Source: Arenibacter algicola (GTDB lineage Bacteria; Bacteroidota; Bacteroidia; Flavobacteriales; Flavobacteriaceae). Taken from it: a stretch of 64,000 nucleotides of DNA. Location of the stretch: the NCBI RefSeq assembly GCF_000733925.1, contig NZ_JPOO01000003.1:682001-746000 (forward strand). The letters run 5' to 3'. A program made the translations under genes and the position numbers. Positions 25,629 to 33,239 of this stretch are shown one piece after another; positions within the stretch are counted from its first letter, which is position 1, and each line of letters starts with the position of its first letter. Under the pieces are notes generated by a model. It was not told the DNA's origin and searched no databases. It saw only the letters and a program-made list of their open reading frames with translations.

Positions 25629-26657
25629 CTAAACCGGTATCTGTTGGCTCAAACAATGTAATGTCCCAAAGCCCCATATAAGATCAATGGCACTAATTCC
25701 TAGGACTTCCCTATCCGGAAAGCAGGAAGCTATGGTATTTAAAGCAATTCTATCGGCTGCATCATTGAATGTAGGAACCAATACACATTTATTAAGAATC
25801 AGGAAATTGGCGTAACTGGCCGGCAAGGTCAAGCCTTCGAACAAGATATCCTTAGGCATTGGCAAGGTTATAATCTTTGGAGATCTACCATCTTCCAACT
25901 TAGCCTTTTCTAAGCGTGCCAAATTATCTTGAAGGGCCTTATAATTTTTGTGCTTTGGGTCCGACTCCACAACGGTTACAATGGTCTCCACATCCACAAA
26001 CCTACACAAATCGTCTATGTGACCATGGGTGTCGTCTCCTATGATGCCATCTCCTACCCAAATGGTATTGGTTATACCAAGGTATTCCTTAAAGATAGCT
26101 TCATAATCCGTTTTGGTAAAATTGGCATTTCTTACCTGTACCTTCGGATGCAAAAGACACTCCTCCGAAGTAATCAGGGTTCCCTTACCATTCACTTCCA
26201 AGGCCCCACCTTCCAAAACCACGGGTTTTCCTTTGTAAACCACTTGTGTCAACGGGACTTCCAAGACTTCTGAAATGGCCTTGGGCACCTTTCTATCCAG
26301 TTTGTAATTGGAGTATTTGGCCCAACCATTAAAGTTAAAGTTTAAGGCTTCGCGGTTCTTGCCATTTTTAATAATAATCGGCCCGGAATCCCGCATCCAA
26401 CTACGGTTGGTCTTCTGAATTATAAAAACGACTTTTTTAAGGTTCACGGTGGCCATTTCCAGCATTTCCATAACCTTTTTCTGGTGTTTGGCACTGTCTA
26501 CTACCAGAAAGACCTGCTCATAGGTTGCCACCTTTTTAATGAATTCTACAAAAGCCCATTGTATGGCTCCGTACTTGCCTGGCCAATCATTACCGTTATG
26601 GGGAAAACAGAGCAAAATACCCTGCTGTTTTTCCCATTCTGCAGGAAACCTTCTCAT
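25629..26657 (-). CDS. aguA: Agmatine deiminase (peptidyl-arginine deiminase fold, 342 aa)
   Basis: The sequence MRRFPAEWEKQQGILLCFPHNGNDWP opens like agmatine deiminases. WMRDSGPIIIK, VLEGGALEVNGKGTLI, GDDTHGHIDDLCRFVD and the C-terminal GFGTLHCLSQQIP supply the Asp, His and Cys (about residue 335) of the guanidino-modifying site. Reaction: agmatine + H2O to N-carbamoylputrescine + ammonia. The start abuts the stop of aguB with no gap, so the two genes form an operon converting agmatine to putrescine. Confidence 0.93.
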   Translation of the reverse strand: MRRFPAEWEKQQGILLCFPHNGNDWPGKYGAIQWAFVEFIKKVATYEQVFLVVDSAKHQKKVMEMLEMATVNLKKVVFIIQKTNRSWMRDSGPIIIKNGKNREALNFNFNGWAKYSNYKLDRKVPKAISEVLEVPLTQVVYKGKPVVLEGGALEVNGKGTLITSEECLLHPKVQVRNANFTKTDYEAIFKEYLGITNTIWVGDGIIGDDTHGHIDDLCRFVDVETIVTVVESDPKHKNYKALQDNLARLEKAKLEDGRSPKIITLPMPKDILFEGLTLPASYANFLILNKCVLVPTFNDAADRIALNTIASCFPDREVLGISAIDLIWGFGTLHCLSQQIPV

Positions 26658-27539
26658 TTAATCCAAAGCTCTTTTGGTGATATCTGCAAAGGCATCTATA
26701 CGGCGATCCCTAAAGAATGGCCAATTCTGGCGTACATTTTCCTGTAGATCCAGATCCACTTCCGCTATAAGGATCTCTTCCTTATCGTGGGAGGCTATGG
26801 CCAAGATTTCACCTTGAGGGCCTGCGATAAACGACTTACCCCAAAATTCTATACCCTCCGTATTTGGGAGATATTGCTCCAAGCCAATTCTATTGGCGGC
26901 AGCCACAAATATCCCGTTGGCTACGGCGTGACCTTTCATTACGTTCATCCAGGCATTGTATTGCTTTTCCCCATATTGCTCCTTCTCCTGTGGATGCCAG
27001 CCAATGGCCGTAGGGTAAAATAACACTTCAGCCCCCTTAAGAGCAGTAAGTCTTGCCGCTTCCGGATACCATTGGTCCCAGCAGATAAGGGTTCCTATGT
27101 TGCCTTTTTTGGTAGGATTGTTCTTAAAGCCTAGATCCCCCGGGGTAAAATAGAATTTTTCATAGAAATGTGGATCGTCCGGAATGTGCATCTTTCGGTA
27201 TAGTCCAGCTTCGGTACCATCAGTGTCAATAATATAGGCACTGTTGTGATAAATACCGGCCATTCGCTTTTCGAAGAATGGTACAATAATTACCACTCCC
27301 AGCTCCTTGGCCAAAGCACTAAAGGCTTTAAAGGAAGTACCGCCCAATGGCTCCGCCAAGGCAAAATTGTCCGTATCCTCACTTTGACAAAAATAATGGC
27401 TACTATATAGTTCAGGGAGACAAATAACCTCTGCCCCTTGCTCGGCTGCTTTTTTAACCCAAGCGATGCACTTTTTCAAATTGTTCTCGGCAACATCGTT
27501 GAGATTTAACTGTACTACTGCAATCTTATATTTCTTCAT
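26658..27539 (-). CDS. aguB: N-carbamoylputrescine amidase (carbon-nitrogen hydrolase, 293 aa)
   Basis: A nitrilase-superfamily enzyme with the Glu-Lys-Cys triad: LPELYSSHYFC (Glu), YRKMHIPDDP (Lys) and GTLICWDQWYPEAARL (Cys). The AguB-type motifs FYEKFYFTPGD and HAVANGIFVAAANRIG are present. Reaction: N-carbamoylputrescine to putrescine, CO2 and ammonia. The frame is open upstream to a TTG at 27596, but the ATG at 27539 (MKKYKIAVVQL) fits the family. It is the first gene of the aguB-aguA operon. Confidence 0.93.
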   Translation of the reverse strand: MKKYKIAVVQLNLNDVAENNLKKCIAWVKKAAEQGAEVICLPELYSSHYFCQSEDTDNFALAEPLGGTSFKAFSALAKELGVVIIVPFFEKRMAGIYHNSAYIIDTDGTEAGLYRKMHIPDDPHFYEKFYFTPGDLGFKNNPTKKGNIGTLICWDQWYPEAARLTALKGAEVLFYPTAIGWHPQEKEQYGEKQYNAWMNVMKGHAVANGIFVAAANRIGLEQYLPNTEGIEFWGKSFIAGPQGEILAIASHDKEEILIAEVDLDLQENVRQNWPFFRDRRIDAFADITKRALD

Positions 27540-27640
27540 GTCGTTATAATAAAAGATGTTGCAAAAGTAATATATATTAAATAATATTCGACCCAATTAA
27601 GCCGGGCACAAAAAGAACTTCTCAACAATAAAAGATGTGT

Positions 27641-27847
27641 CTACAATAGTTCCTTGCAGAAATAACCGTTGGAATTTAACATAATTTCCACATGGCTTGT
27701 AATATTCCCAACAGTTTCAATACGCAGTATATTATCACGATCTTCAAAATCGAAATCCACTTTTAAAATTTCCTTGAACAGATTTAAAAACTGTCTGACT
27801 CTGGATTCCTCTTCTTCGCTTATATTGGTCTTAAAAATTGTAATCAT
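27641..27847 (-). CDS. Small hypothetical protein (68 aa)
   Basis: With the ATG at 27847 the product is MITIFKTNISEEEESRVRQFLNLFKEILKVDFDFEDRDNILRIETVGNI, ending in a Cys-containing tail. The alternation of strand, helix and strand looks like a small ferredoxin-like alpha/beta fold similar to heavy-metal-associated-type modules, but no CxxC is present. The ATG avoids an overlap with the metallo-hydrolase gene, whose stop is 15 bases upstream, so the two may be co-transcribed. Function unknown. Confidence 0.7.
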   Translation of the reverse strand: MITIFKTNISEEEESRVRQFLNLFKEILKVDFDFEDRDNILRIETVGNITSHVEIMLNSNGYFCKELL

Positions 27848-27861
27848 AGGGTATATCAAGT

Positions 27862-28962
27862 TTATTTCCACCACTGGGAGGTTGTTTTCTCCAATCGGTT
27901 AAGGTTGATAGGTTCACCAATTCTTGGAGTCAGCACATCCAAGTTTAACTCCTCTGCCCTGTTGGTAACACGTTCTACAGGTTCGGTCCAAGGATGCATT
28001 GCCAACTTGAATGCACCCCAATGGATGGGCATTATTTGTTTTGCCCTTACATCCAAACCGGCCTGGGCCGTCTGTTCTGGAAACATATGTATATCGGGCC
28101 ACATCTCATTGTACTGTCCGCATTCTATCATCGCAAAATCGAAAGGTCCATACTTGTCCCCTATTTCCTTAAAGTGTGGGCCATAACCGCTATCGCCACT
28201 AAAGAAAATATTATCCTTTTGGGATTGAATCACCCATGAACTCCATAAGGTATTGGCCCTATCGGAAAAACCCCTTCCTGAAAAATGCTGGGCCGGGGTA
28301 CATCTAAAAGTCAGATCATCCTCTAGCACTTCCTGCCACCAATCCAGTTCCACAATACGCTCTTTTTCCACTCCCCATTTTTGCAAGTGTGCCCCTACCC
28401 CTAGCGGGGTATAAAACATTTTTACCTTGTCCTTTAATTTCTGAATGGAGCCGTAATCCAAATGATCATAGTGGTCATGGGAAATTAAAACGGCATCGAT
28501 CTTGGGAAGTTTTTCCACCTCAATCGGAAGCTCTTTGCTGAAACGATTGGAGCCCAACATGGGATGTGGTGCAGGAACCTTTCCGAACATGGGATCTATC
28601 AGGATTGTTTTGTTGCTGATTTGCAATAGAAAAGCGGAATGACCAAACCAGATAAGTCGCGTACTGTCCTGATATTCCACGATATCCAATGAATCCAATT
28701 TCGCCACAGGAATATCCTTATTAGGTTTGGTAAGTGGTGAAGGCCCAAAAAAACCTGCCAAACTCTTTCCCATATCGCGCATACTCATATCCAGTTTAAC
28801 ATTGCCCTTATTGATAAATTTTCCATCAACATAATTGGGCGATTTTACATAGATCCTCTTCTGCTCCATGGTGGGTGCCCCTCCAAACTCTGGGCTTAAA
28901 TACAAAAATAGAACCCCTATCACAATCACTAATAGAAGTCCGCTTCCAATTACTATACTCAT
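27862..28962 (-). CDS. MBL-fold metallo-hydrolase, membrane-anchored (366 aa)
   Basis: An N-terminal helix (MSIVIGSGLLLVIVIGVLFLYL) anchors or exports the enzyme. The metallo-beta-lactamase fold follows: LIWFGHSAFLLQISNKTILIDPMFG, the zinc motif SHDHYDHLDY (H-x-H-x-D-H), TPAQHFSGRG, FFSGDSGYGPHF and MPIHWGAFKLAMHPWTEP. This arrangement resembles the UlaG/NAPE-phospholipase-D-like group. The ATG at 28962 is preferred to a TTG at 28983. A copy of the TetR operator lies in its promoter, so it is probably repressed by the upstream TetR protein. Confidence 0.9.
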   Translation of the reverse strand: MSIVIGSGLLLVIVIGVLFLYLSPEFGGAPTMEQKRIYVKSPNYVDGKFINKGNVKLDMSMRDMGKSLAGFFGPSPLTKPNKDIPVAKLDSLDIVEYQDSTRLIWFGHSAFLLQISNKTILIDPMFGKVPAPHPMLGSNRFSKELPIEVEKLPKIDAVLISHDHYDHLDYGSIQKLKDKVKMFYTPLGVGAHLQKWGVEKERIVELDWWQEVLEDDLTFRCTPAQHFSGRGFSDRANTLWSSWVIQSQKDNIFFSGDSGYGPHFKEIGDKYGPFDFAMIECGQYNEMWPDIHMFPEQTAQAGLDVRAKQIMPIHWGAFKLAMHPWTEPVERVTNRAEELNLDVLTPRIGEPINLNRLEKTTSQWWK

Positions 28963-29019
28963 TTTCTTTATAATTTTTTTCAATGGATTATTACTTTTCG
29001 TCGCGAGTTTCGCATTTAA

Positions 29020-29048
29020 CAGACTTATTATCGAATATTTATTCTATT
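29020..29048 (-). promoter_or_regulatory. Promoter of the metallo-hydrolase gene with TetR operator copy
   Basis: The 20-base site TATCGAATATTTATTCTATT (29029-29048) matches the operator in the TetR promoter (minus-strand reading AATCGAATATTTATTCGATT) at 18 of 20 positions. Just downstream, in the leftward direction, lies TAAGTCTG (minus strand, 29020-29027), one base off the TAnnTTTG -7 element. The gene start is 58 bases further on. Confidence 0.7.
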
Positions 29049-29063
29049 TTAATTTAAAAAAAA

Positions 29064-29636
29064 CTAGCTTTTAATGGCATCCCAAACCATAGAGAACATA
29101 AAGTCGATATTTATCTGGTTCAACTCTATTTTTCCATCCATAATTAATTTTACGGTTTCCCCCATTAAGGCCCCTATTATGCCCATTAGAATGTTGTTGT
29201 CTATATTTTTTAGCAAGCCTTCCCTCTTCCCTAGTTCAATAAGGTTCATGGCCATTTTACTTTTTGTCTCCTTCACGGATATAGGTACCTTTTCGTAATA
29301 AGGCGATTTCTTCAACTGCTCCAAAAAGCTCATTTCCTTTTTATTGTTGATACTGAAATTGATCCAAAATAGCCATAGCATTTTTAGCTTTAGCTTATAG
29401 GGCAGGTCCTCCGTTATTTCCTGTTCACTTCTCTGGGTTTCCCTTTCTATAAGCCCTATGGCAATGGAAACAATTAAATCTTCCTTATTCCTGTAATATA
29501 CGTATAGCGTAGATACGGAAAGGCCAACGCGATTGGCCAGGTCTGCCATCTTTATTCCGGCAAATCCCCTTTCGAAAACAACATCCAAGGTGTTTTCTAC
29601 TATCGCCAATTGTTTTGTTTCATCTTTTACCCTCAC
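29064..29636 (-). CDS. TetR family transcriptional regulator (190 aa)
   Basis: The N-terminal helix-turn-helix reads GFAGIKMADLANRVGLSVSTLYVYYRNKEDLIVSIAI, the standard TetR pattern, followed by an all-helical ligand and dimer domain of normal length. The only start near the domain is a GTG at 29636. The -7 element TACATTTG ends five bases before it, so the message may be nearly leaderless. It is divergent to a DoxX-like gene and lies upstream of the metallo-hydrolase gene. The same palindrome is in its own promoter and in the hydrolase promoter. Confidence 0.9.
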   Translation of the reverse strand: MRVKDETKQLAIVENTLDVVFERGFAGIKMADLANRVGLSVSTLYVYYRNKEDLIVSIAIGLIERETQRSEQEITEDLPYKLKLKMLWLFWINFSINNKKEMSFLEQLKKSPYYEKVPISVKETKSKMAMNLIELGKREGLLKNIDNNILMGIIGALMGETVKLIMDGKIELNQINIDFMFSMVWDAIKS

Positions 29637-29640
29637 GGTG

Positions 29641-29676
29641 CAAATGTATAATTTAAAATCGAATAAATATTCGATT
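29641..29676 (-). promoter_or_regulatory. TetR promoter with palindromic operator
   Basis: A 20-bp palindrome with 9-bp arms (AATCGAATA at 29657-29665, TATTCGATT at 29668-29676) lies eight bases upstream of the -7 element TACATTTG (minus strand, 29641-29648). It therefore sits between the -33 and -7 regions, the ideal place for autorepression. Confidence 0.75.
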
Positions 29677-29851
29677 ATATGAGGTTTTGAGATTTTATTT
29701 TTTCATTTCTATACTTAATGAGCCCAAAATAAACTTCAAAAGTAACCTTGATACTGTCTCAAATATTTTATTGGCTAGAGCCAAGTACAAAGAGATAATC
29801 CTTATCTTAGGATTTGATAACCCATACCTATTTAAAATATTCTAAAGACCT

Positions 29852-30241
29852 ATGCTTATTTACTACTTTACAGTAGCCGCGAAAATCATCATTTTTATAA
29901 GCATTATAAATGTTTGGTTTATTCGCTTCAACAAACCCACCCCTTGGCGCGGCGGTGATTCCAAATCCATGAAGGAGGAATTTGAAACCTATGGTCTGTC
30001 CCACACCATAATGTACCTTGTAGGCACCATTAAGGTTGGTCTTGCCATACTTTTGATCGTCTCCCTCTGGATTAAAGATTTGAGCACTCCGGCCGCAGGG
30101 GCCATGGGAATTTTTATGTTGGGTGCCATTGCTATGCATTTTAAGGCAGACGACCCTAATATCAAGTCATTTCCTGCCTTGATCTTATTTATACTTTCAG
30201 TAGGAATCGTTGCTGGCGAAGTGGTATTGGCCGATTTATAG
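29852..30241 (+). CDS. DoxX-like family membrane protein (129 aa)
   Basis: Four hydrophobic helices: YYFTVAAKIIIFISIINVWFI, a loop with FNKPTPWRGGDSKSMKEEFETYGLS, HTIMYLVGTIKVGLAILLIVSLW, AAGAMGIFMLGAIAMHF and FPALILFILSVGIVAGEVV. The order and the helix-2 pattern fit the DoxX/DUF4345-like superfamily of small quinol- or redox-associated membrane proteins. It is divergent from the TetR gene with about 215 bases between them; no copy of the TetR palindrome was seen close to its start. Function unproven. Confidence 0.75.
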   Translation: MLIYYFTVAAKIIIFISIINVWFIRFNKPTPWRGGDSKSMKEEFETYGLSHTIMYLVGTIKVGLAILLIVSLWIKDLSTPAAGAMGIFMLGAIAMHFKADDPNIKSFPALILFILSVGIVAGEVVLADL

Positions 30242-30351
30242 TGGCAAGTCGGGCCTCGGCTCCATGTAAAACTAAGGAAATCCAAGGAAGGTGTATCCAA
30301 TGTAGGCTCTGTACAAGCGCTGTCAATAAATAATGGATTATTTACAAAAAG

Positions 30352-30384
30352 AAAAAGTGAAAACCGAAGTGGCTTTCACTTTTT
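30352..30384. terminator. Bidirectional terminator between convergent genes
   Basis: AAAAAGTGAAAACC (30352-30365) pairs with GGCTTTCACTTTTT (30371-30384) with one mismatch and a short loop. The A-run and T-run give a U tract in either direction. It lies 110 bases past the DoxX-like stop and 66 bases past the J-domain protein stop. Confidence 0.75.
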
Positions 30385-30450
30385 ATTATTCTGTTTTCAG
30401 TCATTGGATTTAACCTATTGGCTGGTCAGCCTCTCAAATATTTAATTCCA

Positions 30451-30900
30451 CTAAGCTTCCTGAAGCTGCTTTTTGGATTGTCTGTAGGTGTATTTAGGAT
30501 AAATCATTCGCTTTGCAAAACGGTTGACAGTATTGGAATTGACCATCTTTATATAGACTTGCTTGGTAACTCCAAAATACTCATAGGTAGATCCGTCCAT
30601 AAATGTTATTTCCAATAGCAGTCCTTTGTGGTGATAGTCGGCTATACCGGAATTGGTAATGGTCTCCGTATAAGCCTCCAGGTTTGCGGCTTTGGTTTCA
30701 GGAGCAATGCTCACCAAAAAATGATAGCCATCAATAATCTTTCTACTGTTCACCTCTGCCTCTTCGCGCTTACTATCCCCTTCTTGAAATTTATCCGGAT
30801 GCCATTCCTTTACCAAGTCTCGGTAACTTTTCTTAAGTACCTTTAGATCGATCTCCTTTTCTATTCCAAATAATTTCTTGTATTCGTTTATGCGCTTCAT
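30451..30900 (-). CDS. J-domain and KTSC-domain protein (149 aa)
   Basis: The N-terminal 60 residues are a J domain: YKKLFGIEKEIDLKVLKKSYRDLVKEWHPDKFQEGD, with the HPD tripeptide that stimulates DnaK ATPase. The C-terminal part (about 85-140: GLLLEITFMDGSTYEYFGVTKQVYIKMVNSNTVNRFAKRMI) is a KTSC domain, a short module of unknown function found with lysyl-tRNA synthetases and alone. The combination suggests a small DnaK co-chaperone. It is located next to the cold-shock gene in the same orientation. Confidence 0.85.
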   Translation of the reverse strand: MKRINEYKKLFGIEKEIDLKVLKKSYRDLVKEWHPDKFQEGDSKREEAEVNSRKIIDGYHFLVSIAPETKAANLEAYTETITNSGIADYHHKGLLLEITFMDGSTYEYFGVTKQVYIKMVNSNTVNRFAKRMIYPKYTYRQSKKQLQEA

Positions 30901-30963
30901 AATGATATTTTTACAGGGCGCGAAACTACGTCTAATTTCTTACAACACGCTGTATTTAACAAA

Positions 30964-30992
30964 TAAAAAAAGCCCATCAGTACTGATGGGCT
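30964..30992 (-). terminator. Rho-independent terminator of the cold-shock gene
   Basis: An uninterrupted palindrome, AGCCCATCAGT/ACTGATGGGCT (30971-30992), is followed on the minus strand by a run of seven T. It lies 24 bases past the stop of the cold-shock gene. Confidence 0.85.
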
Positions 30993-31016
30993 TTTCATTA
31001 AACATGGAAGTATATA

Positions 31017-31211
31017 TTATATAACTTGTACGTTTACTGCGTTTAAACCTTTGTTACCTTCTTTAAGGTCAAAAGATACTTCATCGCCTTCGCGAATTTC
31101 ATCAATTAAACCTGAAATGTGTACAAAATGATCCTTTTCAACACCTTCTTCAGTGATAAAACCAAAACCTTTTGTGTCGTTGAAAAATTTTACTGTTCCT
31201 TTACTACTCAT
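31017..31211 (-). CDS. Cold-shock domain protein (64 aa)
   Basis: A single CspA-type domain: GTVKFFNDTKGFGFITEE with the RNP1 motif KGFGFI, DHFVHIS as RNP2, and IREGDEVSFDLKEGNKGLNAVNVQVI. It is an RNA/ssDNA-binding chaperone, often made in cold or stationary phase. Its upstream region (31212-31354) is untranslated and AT-rich. In Bacteroidota such genes commonly neighbour DEAD-box helicases, as here. Confidence 0.95.
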   Translation of the reverse strand: MSSKGTVKFFNDTKGFGFITEEGVEKDHFVHISGLIDEIREGDEVSFDLKEGNKGLNAVNVQVI

Positions 31212-31354
31212 CGTAATGTAATTAAATTTATTATAATATTAAGCTGCAAAGATGGCGCTAATAATTTAAAAAACAGCTATTTACTTCATTTATATTTGAA
31301 AACCTATGTTTTTCAGGGCTTTAATTTCAATTTTCCACTGATCCACACCCTAAA

Positions 31355-31480
31355 TTAAAGGACTGTTATCCGTACTTTTTTCTTTTTCTTACGTGAATTG
31401 TTCAATTTTTCCGCCAATTGATGGGCAATCGACAAAGGAATGGCAACGAAGGACTAGTCTTATTTTAACTCAATTCGCCA
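31355..31480 (-). pseudogene. Remnant of a DEAD-box helicase gene 3' end
   Basis: Read leftward, this stretch encodes SFVAIPLSIAHQLAEKLNNS, then RKKKKKVRITVL and a stop, matching the last residues of the helicase at 33240-34553 (AFVAVPLSIAHQLVEKLNNS, RLKKKKVRITIL). The DNA match over about 115 bases is obvious. Two in-frame stops lie just upstream and nothing of the helicase core remains. The fragment and the intact gene end flank the SDR gene as direct repeats. Confidence 0.85.
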
Positions 31481-31641
31481 CAAAAATGTCCAATATAAAA
31501 TTCCTTGAAACGGACTATCGTCCAGATATACTTTAATGGAAGCTTGAAATTCCCTACATTAATGTTTTTCTTCTCGATTTTTTTAATGTAAGCTTGGTAT
31601 TGAAAATATTATTAAATCCAAGCTGGCAAAAGTGAGTGAAA

Positions 31642-33192
31642 TTACCAATCAATAGGAAAGTAATCCTTTAAAAATTTACCTGACCAATGTTTCCCGGTAG
31701 TAATTCCGTCTATTAACGGATCCATGACTCGGGCAGCACCGTCCACTATGTCCAAAGGAGGTTGAAAATCATAGACTTCCTGTTTCATTTTGGATAGTTC
31801 AGCGGGATCTTCATCCGTCACCCATCCCGTGTCCACTGCATTCATAAATATTCCTTTTTTGGCCAAATCCCCCGAAGCGGTGTGTGTAAGCATATTTAAA
31901 GCCGCCTTGGCCATATTGGTATGTGGGTGGCGCGATTCCTTAAAATTTCGATGAAACTTCCCTTCCATTGCCGAAACATTAATAATATGTTTTTGTCCGG
32001 TGTTCTCCTTCTTCATTAATTCTGCCAAACGGTTGCACAATATAAAAGGAGCTACGGCATTTACCAATTGAACCTCCAACATTTCGGTAGTTTCAATTTC
32101 TCCTAGTTTAAGTCGCCAACTATTTGTTTTGCGTAAATCGACCTGTTGTAAATCAGCATCCAATTCGCCAGTGGGAAATACTTCTTTTGCCACCAATGCA
32201 TTATCAAAACTATATGGAATTTGGGATAATTTGGCAGAAGCACTCAACCCGATACCAGCTTCCGGTCCGTGCCAGGTTACCGGCATGTTCTGATTTGGTG
32301 ATGTCCCGGACCTTAATTCTTTTAGTTCCTGTAAGCAAGAGGTATGATCGCTTAAAACTTCTTGCACAGATAAAGGAAGTGATGTTATGGATCTTTCCTC
32401 GTTGGACATTAGATGATGGTAGAACCCTGAAGGCCTTCGCACGGTTTGCGCAGCATTATTGATAAGAATATCCAATCGCTCATATTGCCGCTCTATATAA
32501 TTGCAAAAAATTTCTACACTTGGGATATGACGCAAATCAAGGCCATGAATTTTTAATCGATGCCCCCATTCCATAAAATCATCTTCCTTAGAAAAACGTA
32601 AGGCCGAATCAACTGGAAAACGTGTTGTGGCAATCACCGTGGCACCACCTCGCAATAACATTAAAGTTATTTGATATCCAATTTTTAATCTTGATCCCGT
32701 TACAACGGCGACCTGACCTGTTACATCGGCAGTTTGAAATCGCTTGGCATAATTGAAATCGCCACATTCAATACACATTGTATCATAAAAATGATGAAGT
32801 TCGCTAAACTCCGTTTTGCAAACGTAGCAATTTCTGGCTACCTCCAATTCCTGTTTTTTATGATTTTCCAATGCAGCAGCTGCCAACAGTTTGGGGGCTA
32901 CAAATACATGGGCTTCGCGTGCACTTCTGATACCTGTTTCCTTACGGGCATTTTTATCCCTTGCCGCTTTTTTTCGCAGCGCAATTTTCTTCCCGTCCTT
33001 TTTCCTTCTAGCAAACTCTTCCCTATTGGGTCTGGAAAACTGACCAGATACTTTAATTAGAGCTGTTCTTTTCTCTTTTGGAATTTCGAATATCTGATCA
33101 GTATGGTCCACTAATTGCTGTAAGAGTGCAATACAATTATCAATCTCCTCTGGAGTGATTACAGCTTTATTCCCTTTTAGATCTTCTTTCAT
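31642..33192 (-). CDS. Large zinc-ribbon SDR family oxidoreductase (516 aa)
   Basis: Residues 1-120 are a charged, helical N-terminus. Residues 122-143 form a zinc ribbon (C122-x2-C125 ... C140-x2-C143). The Rossmann domain starts at VAVVTGSRLKIGYQ (about 162), with NNAAQT at 245-250. An insertion of roughly 110 residues follows before the catalytic region VSAMEG (Ser407). Where SDR enzymes have Y-x-x-x-K, this protein has T425-N-M-A-K429. The fold is clearly short-chain dehydrogenase, but the replaced tyrosine makes ordinary SDR chemistry doubtful. It is flanked by a direct repeat of the neighbouring helicase 3' end. Confidence 0.85.
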   Translation of the reverse strand: MKEDLKGNKAVITPEEIDNCIALLQQLVDHTDQIFEIPKEKRTALIKVSGQFSRPNREEFARRKKDGKKIALRKKAARDKNARKETGIRSAREAHVFVAPKLLAAAALENHKKQELEVARNCYVCKTEFSELHHFYDTMCIECGDFNYAKRFQTADVTGQVAVVTGSRLKIGYQITLMLLRGGATVIATTRFPVDSALRFSKEDDFMEWGHRLKIHGLDLRHIPSVEIFCNYIERQYERLDILINNAAQTVRRPSGFYHHLMSNEERSITSLPLSVQEVLSDHTSCLQELKELRSGTSPNQNMPVTWHGPEAGIGLSASAKLSQIPYSFDNALVAKEVFPTGELDADLQQVDLRKTNSWRLKLGEIETTEMLEVQLVNAVAPFILCNRLAELMKKENTGQKHIINVSAMEGKFHRNFKESRHPHTNMAKAALNMLTHTASGDLAKKGIFMNAVDTGWVTDEDPAELSKMKQEVYDFQPPLDIVDGAARVMDPLIDGITTGKHWSGKFLKDYFPIDW

Positions 33193-33239
33193 TTTTAATA
33201 TATTCCGACGGATAAAAATTTGGTTTTTACTCTAAAAAA

